Shown: positions 8,157 to 16,981, counted from the first letter of the stretch. The stretch is 64,000 nt of DNA from Haladaptatus litoreus (GCF_900156425.1 NZ_FTNO01000004.1:124001-188000); one strand, 5' to 3'. The notes: generated by a model not told the origin, from the letters alone. Made by a program: numbers and translations.

Positions 8157-8597
8157 ATGTCTAGTGAAAACCACGTTCTGTCCCACCTAACGTTCACGAG
8201 CCGAGTTGCAAAGCGCGCCCAGTATGAAGCCCTCGAATTTTCACTCATAACAAGGGGTGTTCGTGTTCGAAATACCAGTCATGCGAATCCAGCCGACCAC
8301 GAGTATCTTGTCACCATTCGTGATGGGATACCCATTGCCTGTGAGTGTCCTGCGGATGATCGCTACGAGGGAGCGTGTAAGCACCGCGTTGGGGTTGCGA
8401 TTCGAACGCCACTCTTGCAAGCAGCAACAGACTACTCCCTTGTCGCAGACGGTGGAGTACAGATCGAGAACAACCCTGAAAACCATGCAGACGACAGCGA
8501 CACAGATCAGTCAGCGGACTGTGACTGTAGTGGGCTTGGTGGCTTTCCGTGTTGGCCCTGTGTACGGTCCGGTCGGCGCAGTCTTTCGGAAAAGTAG
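8157..8597 (+). CDS. SWIM zinc-finger protein, copy 1
   Basis: This 146-residue protein contains a SWIM zinc finger, CxCx9CxH, at residues 62-76 (CECPADDRYEGACKH). A second Cys cluster lies near the C-terminus (DCDCSGLGGFPCWPC). SWIM domains mediate DNA or protein contacts, and small haloarchaeal versions are common on plasmids. The frame is open to 8073, but that extension is only the translated promoter motif, so the ATG at 8157 is preferred. The protein is closely similar over its full length to the copy at 12236, and a C-terminal relic lies at 24143. Confidence 0.8.
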   Translation: MSSENHVLSHLTFTSRVAKRAQYEALEFSLITRGVRVRNTSHANPADHEYLVTIRDGIPIACECPADDRYEGACKHRVGVAIRTPLLQAATDYSLVADGGVQIENNPENHADDSDTDQSADCDCSGLGGFPCWPCVRSGRRSLSEK

Positions 8598-9009
8598 CAT
8601 GAATCCAATGTGAATCTGCGCTTCTTGTAGGAGGATTTTATTGGCGCCGGTGATGGGTATCGCCACATCACACGATGACACAACATTTCCAGTATTCCCA
8701 CAGTGACATTCTGGTTGGGGTGAGGGAGTCTGTCCGTTATTGAGGGGGAGTTATACCAGTGTTGTTAGCTTCCGTCCGCGCCTTCAGGCGTAATTGCTGC
8801 CTTGCAATCATTCTCAAGTACGCAAGGCAATGCGATGGTTCATGGCCAGCAAAACGGATAATACGCTTTCGTCGGGAATGCGACATCTCAGCTGCGGAAA
8901 TGGAGTAGAAGCCAAGTGAGTAACGTTTCAAGGAGAGGGAGAAATTCTGAAAGGCTGTTTGAGGGGCGAATTTTTAACTCACGGAGACTCTAAATTGGTG
9001 CTGTCTACA
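8598..9009. other. Spacer with no recognised gene
   Basis: About 410 bases hold only short frames without recognisable products. It may include degraded sequence, since the next unit downstream is itself a frameshifted gene. Confidence 0.4.
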
Positions 9010-9238
9010 ATGTCTCCCCGGAACTCTAACTCCACGTCACTTTCACCGATGGCAGAGGAGGCACTCACCCATCTCCGTGACCGCTTTGACTCGGATGAAT
9101 CATTTTACCTATGAGCAAGCAACGCAGGTGCTACAATCGCACGATATGGAATACGGGCTAGCCGATGATCTACTTGAAACTCTGTTGCTCCGAGGCTATC
9201 TCTACGAAGTCGGTGACAAGTTGCGTATCACTGACTAA
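9010..9238 (+). pseudogene. Frameshifted small haloarchaeal wHTH-like protein
   Basis: The first frame gives MAEEALTHLRDRFDSDESF and then stops at 9112. One frame over, the protein continues with TYEQATQVLQSHDMEYGLADD, then LLLRGYLYEVGDKLRITD, and ends at 9238. Together they make a typical small haloarchaeal protein of about 75 residues with a winged-helix-like C-terminus. An extra T in the TTTT run at about 9102-9105 explains the shift, so either a homopolymer sequencing error or a genuine recent mutation is possible. Confidence 0.65.
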
Positions 9239-9350
9239 CGTACCACGACAGGAGGTATTGGAGGATCTAAAATCAAATTCGATGAGCCGAGGCACGGACG
9301 TGCTGAAAACGCGACCATGAAATCAGTAATATCCATGAGCCCGAAGTGGG

Positions 9351-9424
9351 TTTTTGCCCACTGAAGGGTGTGGGGCGTTGAAAAGTGAGCGTCTCGACAA
9401 ACAGTGATTCTTATGGTCTGAATA
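9351..9424 (+). promoter_or_regulatory. Orphan promoter motif with TFB-like leader remnant
   Basis: A copy of the GC-rich motif (GCCCACTGAAGGGTGTGGGGCG) is followed by GCGTCTCGA, a short gap and AGTGATT, then ATG. The same order of blocks follows the motif before the TFB remnant at 5226. No coding region now follows, so this looks like a leftover 5' end of a second TFB-type gene whose body was lost. Confidence 0.5.
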
Positions 9425-9456
9425 TGAACCAAAAGACGACTGTACTCGCAGTAATG

Positions 9457-9500
9457 ATACTCCAAAGTACAATACTTCAAAGTACGATCATGCGAAGTAC
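9457..9500 (+). promoter_or_regulatory. Three 14-bp repeats with 15-bp period before the ATPase gene
   Basis: The repeats are ATACTCCAAAGTAC (9457-9470), ATACTTCAAAGTAC (9472-9485) and the more diverged ATCATGCGAAGTAC (9487-9500). The last ends at a TATA-like TATATT (9501-9506), about 25 bases before the ATG at 9528, as in leaderless haloarchaeal transcripts. The position directly upstream of the core promoter suggests tandem operators for an activator or autoregulator. Confidence 0.6.
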
Positions 9501-9527
9501 TATATTGGGCTGGATGCTAGGACGAAT

Positions 9528-10919
9528 ATGGCCGCCTTCGTCAACCGAACCGAGGAACTTTCTCGGCTTCACAGCCTCTATGAGGCAGATGAGGCAACGC
9601 TTGCAGTCATCTTTGGGCGACGACGACTCGGCAAAACCGAACTCGTCAAGCACTCGCTCCAAGACGACAATGACGCAGTCGTCTACCAAGCGAAGCAAAA
9701 AACATCTGACCTCCAACTCCAGCAGTTCATCGAAACCGCATCAGAAACGTATCCCGGGCTCTCACGGATTCGTGAAGACTGGGATGCAATTCTCGGCTAC
9801 CTCACTGAACAGGATGCGACCATCGTCCTCGACGAATTTCCATACCTCGTCGAGCAGGATCAGAGTCTTCCCTCCGTTCTGCAGGCGATGTTCGACCACG
9901 AACTCGACGACTCGGCTGCGACCATCGTTCTCGTCGGGTCCTCAATCAGCATGATGGAGGAAGCAGCCCTCCTCGGGAACAGCCCACTCTATGGCCGTTC
10001 GTCACTGAAGTTGGATATCAGGGAACTCCCGTTCGACGCTGCCATGGAATTTTTCCCCGAGAACTACACGTCCGACCAACAGGTTCTCATGTGGGGTATC
10101 TTCGGTGGCGTCCCGTACTATCTCGAAGAAGTCGCTCCCGACGTAAGCCTCGGAGAGAACATTCACCACACGATCCTCTCACGTCACGGTTCACTCCACA
10201 ACGAACCCGACTATGTCCTCCGGATGGAACTCACCGAACCGACCCGGTACTTTTCGATATTAGAAGCTATCGCCGGCGGGAACACGAGCCGTAACGAGAT
10301 TGCTGGTACGACCGGCATCGACTACAATCAATTGTCGAAATACCTCCATCGACTGTCACGGCTCCGATTGGTCGACCAGCACGTCCCGGTGACCGAACAG
10401 AAAGAACGAAGCAAGCGAAGTCGCTATCGCATCCGCGACTACTTTTTCCGCTTCTGGTTCCACTTCGTCTACGGCACCGGTGACCGATACGACGAACTCG
10501 GAGACGACGCCTACGAGGCTGTAATCGAACCAGAGCTTCCGGACTTCGTCAGTCAGGTCTTCGAAGATCTCTGCTGTTCAGCCATTCGTACACTCTATCC
10601 GGAGTACACAATCTCAGAGAGGGGACAGTGGTGGTATGGTGAACACGAAATCGACGTTGTGGGGGTCACAAACGAAGAGACACTCATCGCAGGCGAGTGC
10701 AAGTTCCAGCAATCGCCTCTTGGATACGACGCGTTCTCAAATCTTCTAAATCACGTCGAAGAACTGCGCTGGACACCAGCCAACGGAGGAGAGCGAACGC
10801 ATGAGTACGCGCTGTTTTCACGGAGCGGGTTCAAGCCATCCGTGGAAGAAGCGGCCGCAGAGCGCGATAATCTCCGACTGTTCACGGTCGGTGACGTCGT
10901 CACGGCACTCAAACGGTAG
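9528..10919 (+). CDS. Archaeal AAA-type ATPase with DUF234-like C-terminus
   Basis: This 463-residue STAND/AAA-type ATPase has Walker A GRRRLGKTE at about residues 30-38, Walker B TIVLDEFPYL at about 96-105, and a sensor-like strand TIVLVGSS. It belongs to the archaeal ATPase_2 family common in mobile archaeal DNA. A winged helix follows (NTSRNEIAGTTGIDYNQLSKYL), then FRFWFHFVY. The C-terminal third resembles DUF234, a degenerate nuclease-like domain with E.DVVG and GECKF, the pattern of PD-(D/E)XK enzymes. The biological role is unknown; mobile-element or defence functions have been suggested for relatives. Three operator-like repeats precede it. Confidence 0.85.
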   Translation: MAAFVNRTEELSRLHSLYEADEATLAVIFGRRRLGKTELVKHSLQDDNDAVVYQAKQKTSDLQLQQFIETASETYPGLSRIREDWDAILGYLTEQDATIVLDEFPYLVEQDQSLPSVLQAMFDHELDDSAATIVLVGSSISMMEEAALLGNSPLYGRSSLKLDIRELPFDAAMEFFPENYTSDQQVLMWGIFGGVPYYLEEVAPDVSLGENIHHTILSRHGSLHNEPDYVLRMELTEPTRYFSILEAIAGGNTSRNEIAGTTGIDYNQLSKYLHRLSRLRLVDQHVPVTEQKERSKRSRYRIRDYFFRFWFHFVYGTGDRYDELGDDAYEAVIEPELPDFVSQVFEDLCCSAIRTLYPEYTISERGQWWYGEHEIDVVGVTNEETLIAGECKFQQSPLGYDAFSNLLNHVEELRWTPANGGERTHEYALFSRSGFKPSVEEAAAERDNLRLFTVGDVVTALKR

Positions 10920-10934
10920 CACTACGTCCGACAC

Positions 10935-10960
10935 CGCTCGTCGTTGTTTTTTTGAGCCAC
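10935..10960 (+). terminator. T-tract terminator after the ATPase gene
   Basis: A run of seven T residues follows GTCGTTG about 25 bases after the stop codon. T-runs are the main intrinsic termination signal in haloarchaea. The call rests only on the base pattern. Confidence 0.4.
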
Positions 10961-12179
10961 TAGTGGGCAGAAGCTCGATGAGCTACAGATAGGGCTGAGT
11001 TGCGGTGTGAAGTACCACGGGTCGGGTGACCCGCGGCTTCACCATCTTGGGTGACAGTCCAAAATGGACTCGACTACCGAAGGCGAATTTAATTCCCTTC
11101 GCGCTCCCTTTCGGTCGCGTGGAAGCGACAACACCCGATTCGGTGTGTTCGGTCGTATCGGCACTTCCGTCCGACAGCGACCTCACCGAACCGTGAAGGT
11201 CGGCGGCTTCACTCACCGTCCGACACCACCTGTCTCACCGAGTTTGTTGCAGTCGGATTTTGAGAGGTTGTTAACGGTGGCCTCGAATTGGAATACCGTG
11301 CGAAGACGCCCTAACTCTTCCGGTTGTGGCGATTGCGTACGCGATTCACCCCACGAGTCACCTGACCCGTGGAACTCTCGCTGTATTTTCTTTAGAAATG
11401 TACCATCTCCGCTTGATGCTTCACATATGTGCATCCTCACAACCCACTCGTATACACAGTATAAAAACGACTATACCAATAGTGATCGAGAATGTTACTA
11501 CAGGAATATTATTCATTATTTCTTCGAGACGGTACATCTCTAGTATATATTATCTAGGAGGGGAGAGTCGATGTTGACCTCGTTCGCCTGCAATTGCACT
11601 TCCTCATTAACGGCACCAATTGCGACGAGTAGGTCAATCGCTCTGTTCATCCGCTGCTTGATTTTCTGGCCACTCCGACTCCAGTCGAATTTTCTCGCTG
11701 TTTATAGCACGAGTCCTCTCGAGGCATCATAAGCCCGTTTTCGAGAATAATATAGGCAGCTTTAGCGAGTTCTTCTGTGGGTATCCGATCGATAAATCGG
11801 GATTCTTCGGTCGTGTTCACACGAACAGCCATCGATTCGAGGTTCGATGGCCACAGGAATCCCCGTGTCGCGCTAATTTCGACCCATCAGGATGGGCCGT
11901 CATTGACGACAAACTCCGCCGAATTTTCTTTCCACCCCGTGAAATCTGCCATCGACGGACGATGAGTGTGTAGGCTTCGCTCTGCTCGATCGGCCATACT
12001 CATACTTGTTAGTACGGTAGTTGTATTGGCGGCCATCGACTCAAAACCAGTGGAAGGGGGAGAAGTGGCACCGGCCACGAGTTTGTGGTTAGAAGAAACA
12101 ACATTACCAATTCGATTGATCGGCCTGATTTCCTTTCGACCCTTGCTACGAGCGTCTTGTGCTGCAACGTCGAAAACGT
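10961..12179. other. Degraded gene-poor segment between the ATPase and second SWIM gene
   Basis: No intact gene was recognised. The left part has a large palindrome (11007-11042) and may be a decayed IS200/IS605-type element. The middle is AT-rich with weak frames. A 61-codon minus-strand frame at 11647-11832 (MAVRVNTTEESRFIDRIP) looks protein-like at its start but matches nothing I know. Confidence 0.4.
11007..11042. repeat. 36-base palindrome, possible IS200/IS605-type end
   Basis: An outer stem GTGAAG/CTTCAC and an inner stem CGGGT/ACCCG form an imperfect hairpin. It resembles the subterminal hairpins that flank TnpB genes of haloarchaeal IS200/IS605-type elements, as at 14225 and 26264. 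No TnpB motif is readable next to it, so only an end may remain. Confidence 0.4.
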
Positions 12180-12208
12180 GTTTTTGTTGCCCCCGAGGGG
12201 TGCGGGGC
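12180..12208 (+). promoter_or_regulatory. GC-rich upstream motif, copy before second SWIM gene
   Basis: A T-tract is followed by GCCCCCGAGGGGTGCGGGGC, 27 bases before the start codon. The leader between motif and ATG shares the blocks ATCAG and TGCCTCGTGGAG with the first SWIM gene's leader, showing that promoter and gene were duplicated together. Confidence 0.6.
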
Positions 12209-12235
12209 ACATCAGCTGTGCCTCGTGGAGCGAGT

Positions 12236-12673
12236 ATGTCCAATAGAAACGTCCTATCCCACCTAACGTTCACGAAACGAGTTGCAAAGCGCGCCCAGTA
12301 CGAAGCCCTTGAATGTTCACTCACAACGAGGGGTGTCCTCGTTCGAAATACGAGTCACGCAAAACCAGCTGATCATGAATATCTCGTCACCGTTCGCAAT
12401 GGGATACCCATTTCCTGTGAGTGCCCGGTGGACGACCGCTACGATGGGGCATGCAAACATCGGGTTGGCGTTGCGATCCGAACACCACTCCTGCAAGCGG
12501 CGACAGACCACTCCCTCGTTGCAGACGGCGGGACACAAATCGAGAACAACCCTGAAACCCATACAGACAACAGCGACAGTGACCAACCAGCGGACTGTGA
12601 CTGTGATGGACTGGGTGGCTTTCCATGTTGGCCCTGTGTGCGATCCGGGCGTCGCGATCTCCTGGAAGAGTAG
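12236..12673 (+). CDS. SWIM zinc-finger protein, copy 2
   Basis: This 145-residue protein is a close paralogue of the protein at 8157. It has the SWIM ligands CECPVDDRYDGACKH and the C-terminal cluster DCDCDGLGGFPCWPC. The upstream frame to 11966 is not needed; the ATG at 12236 matches the start of the paralogue and follows the same promoter motif. The two copies lie about 4 kb apart in direct orientation, so recombination between them could delete the ATPase segment. The function is unknown; DNA or protein binding is expected from SWIM. Confidence 0.8.
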   Translation: MSNRNVLSHLTFTKRVAKRAQYEALECSLTTRGVLVRNTSHAKPADHEYLVTVRNGIPISCECPVDDRYDGACKHRVGVAIRTPLLQAATDHSLVADGGTQIENNPETHTDNSDSDQPADCDCDGLGGFPCWPCVRSGRRDLLEE

Positions 12674-12852
12674 TGTGAATCACGTGTGAATCTGCTTGTC
12701 TCTAAAGCTCGATTCCTGAATGAAGAGCCATAGCCTTAGTACGATTGACAGGAGTCACGTTAGAGATCACCTCTAGACACCAGAATTCTGTTCGAGAATG
12801 ATAGCGATGGCCTATTTAGCAGCTCAGACTACTTCACCAGCCCAACGTCTCA

Positions 12853-13323
12853 TCAGAGTGTGTCAGATGCTTTGGGTTCGTCAAACTCGAGGGCTTCCGT
12901 AACGGCCTCTGGAAGAGCTGGTCGCGGTGCGCCTTCATGACGTGTTATCCGCTCAGATTTTCGCGTTTCCTCGTACACAGCACGTGCAACCGGGACACCT
13001 CGGAGGAAGTTGTGTTCGTAGAGGATCTCGACGCCATGTTCAGTCGGCCCCCAGAACTTCGAGGGTAAATTCCGTGTCGACACATTCGGTTCGTGGACGT
13101 AGACATCGAGGATACCTGCTTCTCGTAACGTCTCGAGTTGGTCGAGAATCGCTGCCTCGTTCTTCGGAATCATATAGTCAAGCTCAGCCAGCGACACGAG
13201 GTGAGCCTGGTGACCAAGGATCAGTTGGATGATGAGGTGACGAGTCTCCTGCGAGAGCAACTCACGCATTCTTCGCTGCTCTGCGAACGGATCCTCGAAT
13301 CCTTCAGGGGCCGTATCGCTCAT
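12853..13323 (-). CDS. Winged-helix transcriptional regulator
   Basis: This 156-residue protein has an N-terminal wHTH of the ArsR/PadR-like haloarchaeal kind. It runs RHLIIQLILGHQAHLVSLAELDYMI, split as a first helix pair, then AILDQLETLREAGILDVYV as recognition helix and wing, and FWGPTEHGVEIL as a second strand pair. The C-terminal tail is helical and acidic. It is divergent from the 260-residue gene at 13439, with about 115 bases between the starts. The palindromic or AT-rich spacer probably holds both promoters, and control of the neighbour is plausible. No ligand-binding domain is visible. Confidence 0.7.
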   Translation of the reverse strand: MSDTAPEGFEDPFAEQRRMRELLSQETRHLIIQLILGHQAHLVSLAELDYMIPKNEAAILDQLETLREAGILDVYVHEPNVSTRNLPSKFWGPTEHGVEILYEHNFLRGVPVARAVYEETRKSERITRHEGAPRPALPEAVTEALEFDEPKASDTL

Positions 13324-13438
13324 ACTTCACAGTAGCGTTCTCGGGCGTATAATGGTTTGGATCAAATAAGTCAATAGAATCCGGATATGACTGACTCAAT
13401 CAGAAACGTCTTTTACTCAGTTAGTCGCACACAGATGT

Positions 13439-14221
13439 ATGAGTACTCCATCCGTTCCACCGAATGCTGGGAAGATTATGGCAGCCGTACAGCGAGCGTT
13501 ACGAGGACTGGATGTTGGGTCCACGGAAGCGGTCCAGATCCTCTCCTGGGCAAACAATGAGACACCCGCGATCTACGATCGGGATCAAACCGCATATCTC
13601 GTTCTCGGAAGTTATCGTGACCCGTATCTCCGCCGGGTACGGACAGTCAGTGATCGATTGAACCGTCGATACGGTACATACGCGTTTCTTATCGGCGATC
13701 TCACAGACATCGACATCCCACGACTCCCCGAGTTTCGCGTGAAATTCCATATCACGGCAACGCTTAGTGATTACGTCGCCGCCGTGTTCGAACAGGATGC
13801 AGGCGGTGAAGTCAACGAACTGGGTAAAATCGGTGAAACCGAGTACTTTGAGAAAGCGTACGCGTTCCCACGCGCCTACCACTGGGAAACTGAAGCACAT
13901 CTCACAGATGAACGCGATGTACTCGCTGCGGCTGCACAACTCATGGCAGCCACAGACATCGGCGAGGAGACGAAAACTGCAGAACTTGAGGCACTCGTCG
14001 AACGCGCCAAGCGAGTTGATATCGACATCACGGTTGACACCCTTGTTGATGAACTCCAAGAGCAAGAGATCGAGGCTCCTTCCTACAGCTGGGTACATCT
14101 GAACGACTTCCGTCTCTTCGAACTACACGGTCGGTGTTACCCCTGGACGACTGAGAATGAGTTACTTGATGCAACAGACGAGCTTCCGGGGGTACCAAGA
14201 CCAGGATGGGAGCAACAGTGA
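13439..14221 (+). CDS. Uncharacterised haloarchaeal protein (260 aa)
   Basis: No family is recognised. Residues about 40-130 look like a compact alpha/beta domain: DQTAYLVLGSYRD, TVSDRLNRRYGTYAFLIGDLTD, then FRVKFHITATLSDYVAAVFE, reminiscent of a nucleotide- or sensor-type fold in which an object is described and then answered. Residues 175-225 are helical and acidic. It is soluble, with no signal peptide, and is divergent from the wHTH regulator at 12853. A TnpB-type element begins 14 bases after its stop, which may mean that insertion occurred at its 3' end without loss of coding sequence. Confidence 0.6.
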   Translation: MSTPSVPPNAGKIMAAVQRALRGLDVGSTEAVQILSWANNETPAIYDRDQTAYLVLGSYRDPYLRRVRTVSDRLNRRYGTYAFLIGDLTDIDIPRLPEFRVKFHITATLSDYVAAVFEQDAGGEVNELGKIGETEYFEKAYAFPRAYHWETEAHLTDERDVLAAAAQLMAATDIGEETKTAELEALVERAKRVDIDITVDTLVDELQEQEIEAPSYSWVHLNDFRLFELHGRCYPWTTENELLDATDELPGVPRPGWEQQ

Positions 14222-14234
14222 ACGTACCCTGCGG

Positions 14235-15476
14235 TCAAGCCGCGGGGCTTCCTGCTTCGACGACGTGCTTTGCATCCATCCGTCCCGAGTGATGAGCGAA
14301 CGCAGGGAGTACAGTCTGCACAGGCGTTGATTCGGACCGTCCCGGCCCTACCTGAAGAGATAGTTTGTTGAGTCCCCTGTCGAGGATGTTCTTTGCCGCA
14401 TTCAAGTCCCGGTCTTCGGTGTGGCCGCACGCCGGACACGAGTGTTCCCGAACCCACAGCGGCTTTGATGTTTCCACACCGCATTGGTTGCATTCCTTTG
14501 TGGTTCCGCGAGCATCGACGCGAACCACGTGCGTTCCGTGCAACTCTCCCTTGTATTCGAGCATGTCGAGGAACCGAGACCATGCGGCGTCCTGTTTGTT
14601 CTTGGCGGATTGGCTGGTTTCGAGCATCGACTTCACATCTAAGTCTTCGACTGCCACCACGTCGTACGCTTTGACCAGCCACGTCGAAAGTTTGTGCTGA
14701 AAGTCGAGCACCTTCCACCGAATTTGTCGTTTCGCACGGGCGACGTTCTGGCGTTGGTTCTCCCAGTTTTCCGACCCGTGTTCCGTTCGGTCGAGCGCCC
14801 GCTGTTCGCGGACGTACTGGTCGTACTCCGATTCGAGGTGCAAACACTCTACTGAAAGGTCCTCGGACGTGTGGATGTACGACAGAACCCCGAGGTCCAC
14901 ACCGATACAGTCGGCACTGTCGATGTCTTCCGAATCTGGTTTCGCGGGCGATTCGACTTCGACAACGAAACAGGCAAACCATGCGCCGGTCCGTTCTTTC
15001 TTGAGAATGGCGCGTTTGATGTTCTCCGTGTTCGGCAAGTCGCGGTGTGCTCGTATCGGTATCTCTCCGATCTTTGAGAGGGTAAGCGTCCCGAAGTCGT
15101 GGCCCGTCGTGTGATTGACGTTGAAGCCTTCGGACTGGTACGCTACCGACCGGAACTCGCCCGCACCTTGCCACTTAAGCCGTCCTGTCTTGCGACCGTT
15201 CTTTCGGTGCTCTTTGAGCACCTTCTGGTCCTTTTGGATTTGACTCACGGTTTGTTGGGCCGCATGAGCCGACACTTCCGCAAAGATCGCCCATCGACGT
15301 TTCCACTCGGTGAGTTTCCGGTGTTGGTCGTAGGCGGTCGGACGGTCGTTCCGCGGTGCTTGGTAGTAATCGCGGACGGCGTGATTGCGAATCTGTCGGT
15401 GAATCTCGATATGTCGCTACGCTTCGCTAGCGGTTTCCTCGTCTGGATACGCGCGAAATCGAAGCGTGGGGTCCAT
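14235..15476 (-). pseudogene. tnpB: TnpB of an IS200/IS605-type element, interrupted by an amber codon
   Basis: Read from the ATG at 15476, the gene would encode 413 residues: MDPTLRFRAYPDEETASEA, then TAG at 15417-15419, where relatives of TnpB have Trp (SEAWRHIEIHRQ). It continues in the same frame to 14235. RuvC parts are present: GVDLGV (Asp), VAVEDLD (Glu) and DRDLNAAKNI (Asp). A zinc finger with CNQCG and CPACG lies between the last two. Nothing else is broken, so the TAG is the only visible lesion. A shorter product could start inside the gene from about 15275. No tnpA is present, as in IS1341-type elements. The 3' side has a GCGG/CCGC hairpin near 14230 that may belong to the element end and its guide RNA. 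Confidence 0.85.
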
Positions 15477-15479
15477 TGA

Positions 15480-15611
15480 CTATTCGGCCTCTTTTTCTTG
15501 CTGGTCGCGGATAGCTTTTTGAAGCAATCCGCTTGGGGAGAGATGTGGTTGGTCGTCCAGCCACTCGCCGAGATCGTCTGGAAAGGAGATGGACGCCGCA
15601 ACCCAAAGCAT
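15480..15611 (-). pseudogene. Fragment of a ribbon-helix-helix-like protein
   Basis: The minus-strand frame gives ASISFPDDLGEWLDD, then SPSGLLQKAIRDQQEKE, which fits the strand-helix-helix of small RHH (CopG-like) DNA-binding proteins. An alternative ATG at 15624 begins MAKFDALG but is in another frame, so a one-base shift near 15595 has probably broken the original start. The ORF ends exactly where the TnpB element begins. If translation starts at 15611, the product is 43 residues. Its function may have been an antitoxin or autoregulator. Confidence 0.5.
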
Positions 15612-15697
15612 CGAACTTCGCCATTGGGCACGTGCGAACTGATGGTTTGTCGAGATTGATCGAGAATCATGCGAGCGTCGATCCCACATCGAAAGGA

Positions 15698-15847
15698 TCA
15701 CGAAACGTCGAATTCTACGGCTTCAGCCGATCCACAGGTCGGGCACGGCTGTTCGGTGGTGTCAAGTGACGTCCCGCAGTGGCGACACTCCCGAATAACG
15801 TTCTCATCCAGCGAGAGCCACTGTCGCACTATACTGGAAAGCGCCAT
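15698..15847 (-). CDS. Small zinc-ribbon protein (49 aa)
   Basis: The protein reads MALSSIVRQWLSLDENVIR, then CRHCG and CPTCG, with 12 residues between the two knuckles. It is similar in plan to the protein at 5398-5544, with an N-terminal helix, one zinc ribbon and an acidic tail. It lies upstream of the RHH fragment in the same direction. The function is unknown. Confidence 0.65.
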   Translation of the reverse strand: MALSSIVRQWLSLDENVIRECRHCGTSLDTTEQPCPTCGSAEAVEFDVS

Positions 15848-15987
15848 CTCATCTGTCCTCTCTGACTCAACGCAATAAAAAATCCGGCCTCTTCTTAATC
15901 TTACATTAAATCACACCGTGTGACAGATTCGACGGTAGTACCCCCAAAGAGACACAGATACCCGAAATCGAACAACTCCACCAAGGA

Positions 15988-16016
15988 TTTTTTTGGCCCC
16001 CAAGGGGTGCGGGGCG
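15988..16016 (+). promoter_or_regulatory. GC-rich upstream motif, copy before the ArdC-like gene
   Basis: A T-run is followed by GGCCCCCAAGGGGTGCGGGGC, 29 bases before the start codon at 16046. It matches the copies at 8102 and 12180 almost base for base, although the downstream genes are unrelated. This is strong evidence that the motif is a shared regulatory element and not part of a gene family. Confidence 0.6.
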
Positions 16017-16045
16017 CTCGATAGAAGCGTCCGTGTACGAAAACC

Positions 16046-16981
16046 ATGGCTTCGAGTACTACCACTGCAGTGTCGTTCGATGACTCCGACACCCGCCGCG
16101 ACGAGATGCACAACACGATCAAACAATGGATTGACGACCTCACTGTCTTGACTGACGAGGCAAAAGCGAGTCAACAATTCCAGAAGTGGTTAACTATTCA
16201 GTCCAAATTCCATGACTACTCCCATCGGAACACGCTCTTGATTACCCTTCAATGTCCGAACGCGACAAAGGTTGCCGGGTACAACACCTGGCGGACCGAG
16301 TTCGACCGCCATGTACAGGAAGGCGAGCACGGAATCTGGATTTGGGCGCCGATCATCACAAAGCAGTGTCCCGACTGTGAGAACTCGCCCAGTTACCACG
16401 AGCAAAGTGAGTGTGAATACGACGAGACACCATCGGAAGCGTGGTCGAAGGGGCTCGTCGGATTCAGACCCACGGCTGTTTTTGATGTGTCTCAGACGGA
16501 GGGTGAACCACTTCCCGAATTGGAAACCGAAGCAACCGGAGATACCGAGGATCTCGTTCCTACCCTTCAGAAGGCAGCCGATGAGCTCGGTGTGACGGTT
16601 CACATCGTTGACGCCGACGCTTGGGAACACGGAAAGGCGAAGGGTGTCTGCAAACAGCGGAGTTTGTACGATCTCCAGCCAATCGTGGAGGTGAAAGATC
16701 AGGTAAATCAGGCAGATCTCGCTGTGACGTTGATCCACGAATACGCTCACGCACTGCTGCATTTCGACGTCAACGATGACACTGAACGAGCGAAACGTGA
16801 AGTCGAGGCGGAAGCTGTCGCGTACATCGTCGGTCGATATGTCGGGTTGGATACGAGTGGGTCAGCATTCTACCTTGCAGCATGGCAGAATGATGATGTG
16901 AATATGATTCAAAATCGGCTCGGGCGAATTCGCACGACTGCAGCAAAGATTATCGAGGTAGTCGAAACGAAACGTGAGTAA
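16046..16981 (+). CDS. ArdC-like protein with metallopeptidase domain
   Basis: This 311-residue protein has an ArdC-type N-terminal domain (residues about 20-150) that in relatives binds single-stranded DNA: FQKWLTIQSKFHDYSHRNTLLI, then VAGYNTWRTEFDRHV and GIWIWAPI. A four-Cys/His insertion follows (CPDCENSPSYHEQSEC). The C-terminal half has the zinc-peptidase motif HEYAH followed by a Glu about 25 residues later in EAEAVAYIVG. ArdC proteins help incoming plasmids escape host restriction during transfer, which suits the mobile setting. The promoter carries the recurring GC-rich motif. Antirestriction is inferred from family. Confidence 0.8.
   Translation: MASSTTTAVSFDDSDTRRDEMHNTIKQWIDDLTVLTDEAKASQQFQKWLTIQSKFHDYSHRNTLLITLQCPNATKVAGYNTWRTEFDRHVQEGEHGIWIWAPIITKQCPDCENSPSYHEQSECEYDETPSEAWSKGLVGFRPTAVFDVSQTEGEPLPELETEATGDTEDLVPTLQKAADELGVTVHIVDADAWEHGKAKGVCKQRSLYDLQPIVEVKDQVNQADLAVTLIHEYAHALLHFDVNDDTERAKREVEAEAVAYIVGRYVGLDTSGSAFYLAAWQNDDVNMIQNRLGRIRTTAAKIIEVVETKRE

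Noticed and set aside
14137..15174. A 345-codon minus-strand frame overlapping TnpB
   Set aside because: It is an Arg-rich alternative frame of the TnpB gene without motifs.
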